NCBI GenBank assembly: GCA_963842775.1
Contig: CAWJHQ010000016.1
Coordinates: 372,001-436,000, forward strand
Origin: R-RK-3 sp963842775
Lineage (GTDB): Bacteria; Pseudomonadota; Alphaproteobacteria; Rhizobiales; Rhodomicrobiaceae
Direction of reading: 5' to 3'
Length of the DNA stretch: 64,000 nucleotides
The notes below the pieces were generated by a model. It did no database searches, had not been told where the DNA came from, and worked only from the letters and a program-made list of their open reading frames with translations. Shown here piece after piece: positions 58,290-64,000 of this stretch (positions are counted from its first letter, which is position 1; the number at the start of each line of letters is the position of its first letter). Both the position numbers and the translations under genes were made by a program.

Positions 58290-60433
58290 ATGGCCGCCAA
58301 GCCAAGCGCCCTCGGATCTTTACTGGCCAACAGCCGGCGAAGGCTGCTGGTGCTGGGGCGCGCCCGCTATCCCGTGGTTTTCTGCGCGGTCCTGTTGCTG
58401 CTCTCCGCCGCCATCGGCGGGTGGGTATCGCGCGGCGCTGGCCTGGCTTGGCCCGCCGCCGCTCGCCGCAACCGAGATCAGCTCCAAGCTCGTCCTCGAC
58501 CGCAATGGCCGGCTGCTCCGCCCCTTCACCACCCCGGACGGCCTATGGCGCCTGCCGGTCACGGTGGATGAAGTCGACCCGCGCTATTTCGCCCTGCTGC
58601 TCGCCTATGAAGACAAGCGCTTCTACAATCATGACGGCGTCGACGGGCGCGCCCTGGGCCGCGCGATCTTGCAATTTTTCCGCTATGGCCGCCCCGTTTC
58701 CGGCGCTTCAACGCTCACCATGCAGACGGCGCGGCTGCTCGACGACCGGCCGACGCACTCTTATTTCGCCAAGGTCGGTCAGGTGCTGCGGGCCTGGCAG
58801 CTCGAAACCATGCTGTCCAAGCGTCAGGTGCTTGAGCTCTACATGCGGCTTGCGCCGTTCGGCGGCAATATTGAGGGCGTGCGCGCCGCCTCGCTTGCTT
58901 ATTTTGGCAAGGAACCGCACCGGCTGACCATCGCGGAAGCCGCCCTCCTCGTCGCCCTGCCGCAATCGCCCGAACAGCGCCGGCCCGATCGCAATAACGA
59001 GGCGGCCCAGGCCGCACGCGACCGCGTCATCGACCGTGCAGCCGGCGCGGGTGTCATCACCAAGGCGGAGGCGGATTTCGCCAAACAGCAGAAGCTGAGG
59101 ACCGAGCGGCATAATTTTCCGGCCCTGGCCGCGCATCTGTCCGAACGCCTCGCGGGCGAAGCCAAGGAAGATGTGATCGGGCTCACCATCGACGCCCGCC
59201 TTCAGGAAGGCGTTGAGGCGGTCGTGGCGCGCCACGTAACCGGTGCCGGTCCGAAGCTTTCGGCGGCAGCCATGGTCATCGACCACCACACGGGCGAGGT
59301 GCTCGCGCATGTGGGCTCGGCCAACTATTTCGATCCGGACCGCAACGGCCCGATCGACATGACCCAGGCCGTGCGCTCGCCCGGATCGGCGCTGAAGCCG
59401 TTTATCTATGGCATGGGCTTCGAGGCCGGGCATGGCCATCCCGAAACGCTGATCCAGGACCGGCCGGTGCGGTTCGGCAGCTACGCGCCGGAGAATTTCG
59501 ACAACGCCTATCATGGCACGGTCACGGTGCGGCAGGCGCTCCAGCTTTCGCTCAACATTCCCGCCGTCAAGATGCTGGCGCGCCATCGGCCCTGCCCGGC
59601 TTTCTGCGCGCATACGCCAGGCCGGTTTCGAGATCGACGTGCCGCGCAACCTGACCGTAGCGCTCGGCGGCGTCGGTCTGCGGCTGGAGGACATGGCCGG
59701 GCTTTACACCGCGCTCGCCCGGGGCGGAGAACCGCTCGGCCTGCAATACCGGCAAAGCGGCGAGCCGCTGCGCCGCGCCGCCGCCGAGCCGGTGCTGCGC
59801 CCCGCCGCGGCATGGTACGTCGCCGACATTTTGCGCGGCGCGGCGCCTCCGCCCCATTCCAAAGGTGGAGGCATCGCATTCAAGACCGGCACCTCCTACG
59901 GTTTCCGCGACGCCTGGGCCGCAGGGTTCGATGGCCGTCATGTCGTTGTCGCGTGGTTGGGGAGGCCCGATGGAACGCCCACTCCCGGCCTCACCGGACT
60001 CACCAAGGCCGCGCCGCTGCTTTTCGACATCTTCGCCCAGATCGGGCCTGATCGCGTACCGTTTCAGCCGCCGCCCGCCGGCATCATCGAGGCGTCGACG
60101 AGCGCGCTGCCGCCGCCGCTCGCGAATTTCCGCGAGGCGAACAGTGCGCCGGCAACCGACAAGGCGAGCGCCGATCCACCGATCCACATCGCTTTCCCGC
60201 CCGACCGCGCCGAGCTTGAGCTTGCGCAGGAGAAGGACGGCACACGCCTGCCGATCGCATTCAAGGCGGAAGGCGGCGTTCTGCCTTTCACCTGGCTTGT
60301 GAACGGCGCGCCGCTCGACACCGCCCCGCATCGCCGCGAGGTGTTCTGGACGCCGCAAGGCGAAGGGTTCGTGCAGCTTTCGGTCATCGATGCGCAGGGC
60401 AGGGTCGATCGGGTGACCGTGAGGTTGCGCTAA
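58290..60433 (+). CDS. pbpC: Penicillin-binding protein 1C, two frameshifts
   Basis: A bifunctional murein synthase of about 713 residues. After one membrane segment (YPVVFCAVLLLLSAAIGGW) comes the GT51 transglycosylase with EDKRFYNHDGVDGRALGRA and STLTMQTARLL, then a transpeptidase with SALKP (SxxK), SLN and KTGTSYGFRD, and a C-terminal PBPC domain. Extra bases at about 58431 and 59584 change the frame; all catalytic motifs survive. It is transcribed with the alpha-2-macroglobulin gene. Confidence 0.9.
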
Positions 60434-60533
60434 CCGGGCGACCGCGGATATCCGGCGAGTGCGGGACCGGCTTTTCAATTGCCTTCCGATGACGAACCAT
60501 ACGGCGTTGCTTGTGACGCCAGGGAGGTTTCCA

Positions 60534-61307
60534 ATGACCGAAACGCTTGCCATCACGCGCGAGGGGCGCACGCTCGTCGTCGCCATCAACCGTCCCGAGC
60601 GGCGCAATGCCGTCGATCTGACCACCGCACGCGCGCTGCACCGGGCGTTCATGGAATTCGACGCGGATACGCACGCCGATGTCGCCATTCTGACCGGCAA
60701 TGGCGGAGCGTTCTGCGCCGGCGCCGACCTGCGCGCGCTGAGCGAAGGCGAACGCAAGCCGATCGAGGCGGATGGCGACTTCGCGCCAATGGGGCCAACC
60801 CGCCTGAAACTATCCAAGCCCGTCATCGCGGCCATCGAAGGGCCGGCGGTCGCGGGCGGTATGGAACTGGCGCTGTGGTGCGATCTGCGCGTCGCGGCGC
60901 GTTCCGCGATTTTCGGCATTTTCAATCGGCGCTTCGGAGTGCCACTCGTCGATCTCGGTACCGTTCGGCTGCCGCGCCTCATCGGCCAGTCCAGGGCGAT
61001 GGACCTCATCCTGACCGGCCGCAAAGTAACTGCCGCAGAGGCGCATGAGATCGGTCTGGTCAATCGGCTGACCGATGATGGCAGGGCGCTTGACGGGGCG
61101 GTCGCACTTGCTTCCGAACTCGCCGGATTTCCGCAGACCGCGCTGCGCAATGACCGGCTCTCGGTTCTAGAGCAATGGGGGCTCGGCGAGGATGACGCTC
61201 GGCGCAATGAGGTCGTGCGGGGGCGGGAAACGATTGCAAGCGGCGAAAGCTACGAGGGCGCGGCGCGTTTCAGTTCAGGCGCTGGACGTCACGGCACGTT
61301 CGAATAG
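60534..61307 (+). CDS. Enoyl-CoA hydratase/isomerase (crotonase) family protein
   Basis: A 257-residue crotonase-fold protein. The CoA-binding oxyanion-hole parts are GGAFCAGADLRALSEGE and AIEGPAVAGGMELALWCDLR; the segment FGVPLVDLGTVRLPRLIG follows. ATG 60534 has GGAGG at 60523-60528, so the longer frame from 60459 is not used. The exact substrate cannot be read. The family's first catalytic Glu position is occupied by Leu/Val-rich sequence, so it may not be a true hydratase. Confidence 0.87.
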   Translation: MTETLAITREGRTLVVAINRPERRNAVDLTTARALHRAFMEFDADTHADVAILTGNGGAFCAGADLRALSEGERKPIEADGDFAPMGPTRLKLSKPVIAAIEGPAVAGGMELALWCDLRVAARSAIFGIFNRRFGVPLVDLGTVRLPRLIGQSRAMDLILTGRKVTAAEAHEIGLVNRLTDDGRALDGAVALASELAGFPQTALRNDRLSVLEQWGLGEDDARRNEVVRGRETIASGESYEGAARFSSGAGRHGTFE

Positions 61308-61479
61308 GTCGGGCATTCGCTGTGCCTGATCGCGAGGGTCGCGCGCATTCAATGGAAACCGCATCATAGAAGGTGTCATGAATGACGATTGCGTCAGAAC
61401 CGATCCATTGCTACACTTCAAGGCGGAGGGCGGTGCGCGATATCCCTCACTGCCTTCTGGTCCCCAACATAGACATCGG

Positions 61480-61512
61480 GAAAACGAGGATTCTCCACGA
61501 ATCCTCGTTTTC
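61480..61512. terminator. Strong bidirectional rho-independent terminator
   Basis: GAAAACGAGGATTC pairs perfectly over 14 bases with GAATCCTCGTTTTC around a five-base loop TCCAC. TTTT follows on the plus strand. It serves the crotonase gene and the convergent small periplasmic-protein gene. Confidence 0.88.
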
Positions 61513-61570
61513 TTTTGCTTACTGACGCCCTGCAAGGCTGGTCGACACCATGTCTTGCAGGGAATAGCCA

Positions 61571-61813
61571 TTAATCGCGCTTGATGATGACCTTTTCGCC
61601 CGGCTCATCCTCACAGAGGACAACACGTTCCCGTTCCGCTTCATCGCGGGTTGCAAAAGCAACAGGCCCAATCTGGACAATCGTGCTGTCAGCCGGGCGT
61701 GTTTCCACAACGCGGCATTCTTTATCGGGGCCACGAACGACATAATACTCATCTGCGAACGCTGGTGCAGCTGTCACGACCAGCGCCCCTAATACCAAAA
61801 TCGACTTCATCAT
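61571..61813 (-). CDS. Small secreted hypothetical protein
   Basis: An 80-residue protein with signal peptide MMKSILVLGALVVTAAPAFA. The mature part DEYYVVRGPDKECRVVETRP is short, with one cysteine and a charged C-terminus. ATG 61813 follows GGGAG at eight bases. It resembles many small periplasmic proteins of unknown role in Rhizobiales. Confidence 0.7.
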   Translation of the reverse strand: MMKSILVLGALVVTAAPAFADEYYVVRGPDKECRVVETRPADSTIVQIGPVAFATRDEAERERVVLCEDEPGEKVIIKRD

Positions 61814-62357
61814 AGCAGTACTCCCTGCTGTTTCAGTACTGGGCAAACGAACAGGGGCTGAGAAGGTTGCACCGAATTTCACACTGCCACGGCGCTCGGG
61901 CCGGCGGGCAATGACGCCGGTTCCTGTTATGGAAATCGTCTACGCGACACAATCGTTCCCTGCCGCTTTATTACCCATCGGTTGAAACCCATTGGAGAGA
62001 CCAAGCGTGAGTGGCGACACGGAACTCCCGCAACCTTTCGCCATTCTGGGCGTGACGGCATAAGTCGCCGCCGAGAGCCTGGACGCAAGGCGCGGCCGGC
62101 ATCGCCGCTGATATCGCGGGATACACGCTGCAGCCATGGGAATTCCATGCGCCCAGGAGCGGTAATTTCACTAATTTACGGAGATGCGCGATCCGGTGGC
62201 TGGATCGGCCCATGGAGAGTGGTGGCGAGACAAACTGCTGAACGCTGAGCTGGAATTGGTGCCGCGTATGGGACATTTGCTCGCCGTGCCGTTTTGGGGG
62301 CGCGCCTTGAATTTCCTGACTGCGGATTGACCGGGTTTCCCTGGTCAATCCGTCATA
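61814..62357. other. Gap without recognised genes
   Basis: 544 bases between two small minus-strand genes. Open frames at 61971-62348 and 61982-62248 lack binding sites and likeness to known families. No repeat of the RIME-like family was found. Confidence 0.4.
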
Positions 62358-62540
62358 TCAAGATTTGTGCTCCGGCTTGCCCTTGCGCTTTGTGGCGGCG
62401 AGGTCGTGAAGCTGCTTCTCGGACATCGATTTTTCCATCGACTTCGAAGCGCCCTTCAGCTCGGTCTTCTTCATTTCACCACGTTTCGCCGCGAGAGCCG
62501 CGCCGGCGGCTTTCTGCTGGGCTTTCGACTTTGCAGGCAT
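62358..62540 (-). CDS. DUF3008 family small basic protein
   Basis: A 60-residue lysine- and alanine-rich protein. It begins MPAKSKAQQKAAGAALAAKR, continues KGASKSMEKSMSEKQLHDLA and ends TKRKGKPEHKS, the pattern of DUF3008. Function is unknown; it is probably soluble and may bind nucleic acid by charge. Confidence 0.85.
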   Translation of the reverse strand: MPAKSKAQQKAAGAALAAKRGEMKKTELKGASKSMEKSMSEKQLHDLAATKRKGKPEHKS

Positions 62541-62622
62541 GGTTCACCTCTTGGTTGTTTCCAAGATCAATTCGGCCGGCGCGCGATGGTTCCAGTTGCG
62601 CAGCATCGGTCCGTGGCGGCTA

Positions 62623-63099
62623 TCAGGTCAGAGCGCTCGCGTCCTGAGCCAAGCCGAGAAATGCAGCGATTTGCGGATCGCCGCGCAATTCGGCAAGCTC
62701 CCTGTCCGTCGGGAGCTGTGGCCGGTCGCGGTCGCGGTCCACCATGCAAAGGAAGCCGAGCGGTTCAGCACTTCCGGCCCGGAATTGGTGCCAATGCATC
62801 GGCGGAATGCTGACCAGATCGAATGGCGCGACGGGGCGGACCTCGCCGCCGACGAGACAGCGGCCCTCGCCCCGAAGGATCATCACGGCATGGACGTGCT
62901 CATGGCGTTCGAGCGTCGAATAGCCGCCGGCTGCGATCTCGAAATAGCGCAACTCCCCGGCGAGGTTGTCTGCTTTGAAAAGTGTCTGCCGGCTTATGTC
63001 CTTGAACGGCGCGCTGCCTTCATCCTTATAGGCGTGCAGTTCAACCCCGGCCCAGCGAAAGCCGCCCTCACTCGGCCGAAAGCGCTTATCCTTGTCCAT
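62623..63099 (-). CDS. Cupin-domain protein next to a RuBisCO-like protein
   Basis: A 158-residue single cupin. Metal ligands appear in ERHEHVHAVMILRGEG and PPMHWHQF, on the two cupin motifs. In Rhodospirillum rubrum a cupin next to a RuBisCO-like protein acts as 5-methylthioxylulose-phosphate methylsulfurylase in methylthioadenosine recycling; the same layout here makes that role possible, but it is inference. Its ATG lies one base after the stop of the RuBisCO-like gene, so they are co-transcribed. Confidence 0.82.
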   Translation of the reverse strand: MDKDKRFRPSEGGFRWAGVELHAYKDEGSAPFKDISRQTLFKADNLAGELRYFEIAAGGYSTLERHEHVHAVMILRGEGRCLVGGEVRPVAPFDLVSIPPMHWHQFRAGSAEPLGFLCMVDRDRDRPQLPTDRELAELRGDPQIAAFLGLAQDASALT

Positions 63100-63100
63100 T

Positions 63101-64000
63101 TCATCTCTCCGCGCTCAGCGCTTCGACCTGCGCCACGAATGACGCAGCCTGCTCGGTCAGCCGGTCGCCCGCCGCGAGCAGGCCGCCGCCGATCAGGATC
63201 ATCATGTCCTCTCCGTAGAATTTAAGGATTTCGGCGAGCCTATCCAAGGTCATGCCGCCGGCCGGGACCGGCATGGACGGCAGCAGCGCGCCGAGCGGGG
63301 CCCGGGCAATGTCTGCTAGCGCCGCGCAGGTCGCGGATGAATAGCCGAAGCGGCCGCCATGGTGAGGAAAGATCACGGCATCGGCGCCAAACAGCCGGAA
63401 CAGCTTGCCCAGCAGGAGCTGCGGTGCAATCCGCGCCGCTCCCGCAAACGCCGGGTGGGCGATGAAAGCCATGCCGGGATTCTCTCGCCGGATCGTATGA
63501 AAAGCAGGTAGGCCGACAAGCATCGGCGCGATCAGCAGCGTGTCCAGCCCCTCGCCGAGTGCGATGGAGGCCTGCTCGCGAAGCTGATCGAGATTGCCGG
63601 ACACATTCGGCACATAGCGGGTGGGATGGCCGGTTTCCGCCACGGCCCGGCGCGAGGCGTCCGCACAAGCGATGACCCGCTCCCGAAACGGAGCATAGGA
63701 CTGGTCGGCAAGGGCGTGATCGTCCTTGATGAAGTCGATACGGCCAAGGGCGAAGCGGAAAGTCAGATCGGCGAGCGCGGCCGGCGACAGGCCTTGCGGC
63801 TTGATCGCGGCGCAGGTGAGCGCGTGGCGGGCTCTGCCGACACGATGTCTCAGGCCAGCGATGCCCGCACGGGGGCCACCGAACGCCTCCAGCATCTCCA
63901 GGGGCAACTCGACATCTTCGAGGGTGACATCCTCATGGATCGAGCTGTTGCCGAACAGCATGTTCATGAGCTGTCCTGGCTCCGCGCCGACCGTTGCGGC
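63101..64000 (-). CDS. RuBisCO-like protein (form IV), 5' end cut by window
   Basis: The C-terminal 300 residues of a RuBisCO large-chain homologue; the frame stays open to the window edge, so the real start lies beyond 64000. The motif AIKPQGLSPAALADLTFRFA replaces the RuBisCO KPK site, and FIKDDHALADQ keeps the carbamylated-lysine position but has His in place of the metal-binding Glu. Loop-6 lysine is not apparent. These changes fit a form IV protein rather than a carbon-fixing enzyme. With the cupin it may recycle methylthioadenosine or act on sugar acids. Confidence 0.87.
   Translation of the reverse strand, partial: AATVGAEPGQLMNMLFGNSSIHEDVTLEDVELPLEMLEAFGGPRAGIAGLRHRVGRARHALTCAAIKPQGLSPAALADLTFRFALGRIDFIKDDHALADQSYAPFRERVIACADASRRAVAETGHPTRYVPNVSGNLDQLREQASIALGEGLDTLLIAPMLVGLPAFHTIRRENPGMAFIAHPAFAGAARIAPQLLLGKLFRLFGADAVIFPHHGGRFGYSSATCAALADIARAPLGALLPSMPVPAGGMTLDRLAEILKFYGEDMMILIGGGLLAAGDRLTEQAASFVAQVEALSAER

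Noticed and set aside
61378..61584. A 68-residue plus-strand open frame
   Set aside because: It runs through the terminator hairpin at 61480-61512 and has no ribosome binding site or family likeness.
63101..64000. A carbon-fixing RuBisCO large subunit
   Set aside because: KPK and KDDE active-site residues are changed and no loop-6 lysine is apparent, which fits form IV.
1..64000. CRISPR arrays, tRNA genes, insertion sequences
   Set aside because: I scanned the gaps for regular direct repeats, T-loop-like GTTCGA-containing cloverleafs and transposase motifs and found none.

Overview
The window is a GC-rich (about 60%) chromosomal segment that looks alphaproteobacterial, most likely order Hyphomicrobiales (Rhizobiales). 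The reasons are gene order and family content: corC-lnt-xre-metK-trmB next to rimP-nusA-ylxR-infB-rbfA-truB-rpsO-pnp, argH-lptM-lysA followed by a TIGR02302 protein, a zinc-ribbon gene divergent from ftsEX, and RIME-like intergenic palindromes. The genus cannot be fixed from sequence reading alone. No tRNA, rRNA, CRISPR array or insertion sequence was recognised.

Layout. 1-5.7 kb: envelope and housekeeping genes (corC, lnt, xre regulator, metK, trmB). 6-16.4 kb: the transcription/translation supercluster (rimP, nusA, ylxR, infB, a small membrane protein, rbfA, truB, rpsO, pnp). 16.6-18.4 kb: small membrane proteins. 18.5-22.5 kb, minus strand: cimA, GFA, VOC, cysS. 23-27 kb: carB and greA. 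27.4-30.3 kb: a four-gene cassette (hexapeptide acyltransferase, acyl carrier protein, GNAT, amino-acid adenylation enzyme) whose first half is strikingly AT-rich; it is the best candidate here for an uncharacterised system. 30.3-36 kb: lrp, ELM1-like, trxB, lysR, phosphoesterase, tlpA. 35.9-43.6 kb: argH-lptM-lysA, TIGR02302, zinc-ribbon protein. 43.8-47 kb: ftsE-ftsX-ydcF-plsC. 47-52.5 kb: B12-dependent nrdJ and acs. 53-60.4 kb: a thioester-type bacterial alpha-2-macroglobulin paired with pbpC. 60.5-64 kb: an enoyl-CoA hydratase, small proteins, and a cupin next to a RuBisCO-like protein cut by the window edge.

Quality warning. At least 25 single-base frameshifts lie in 17 otherwise well-conserved genes, including essential ones (carB, cysS, acs, greA). 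Every one is an apparent one-base insertion. This one-sided pattern points to uncorrected insertion errors in the assembly rather than gene decay. For these genes I give the full span that restores the family-length protein and state where the frame changes.

A family of about 90-130 bp palindromic repeats sits in at least six gaps between genes, usually right at gene 3' ends, and in one case supplies the stop codon of its neighbour.
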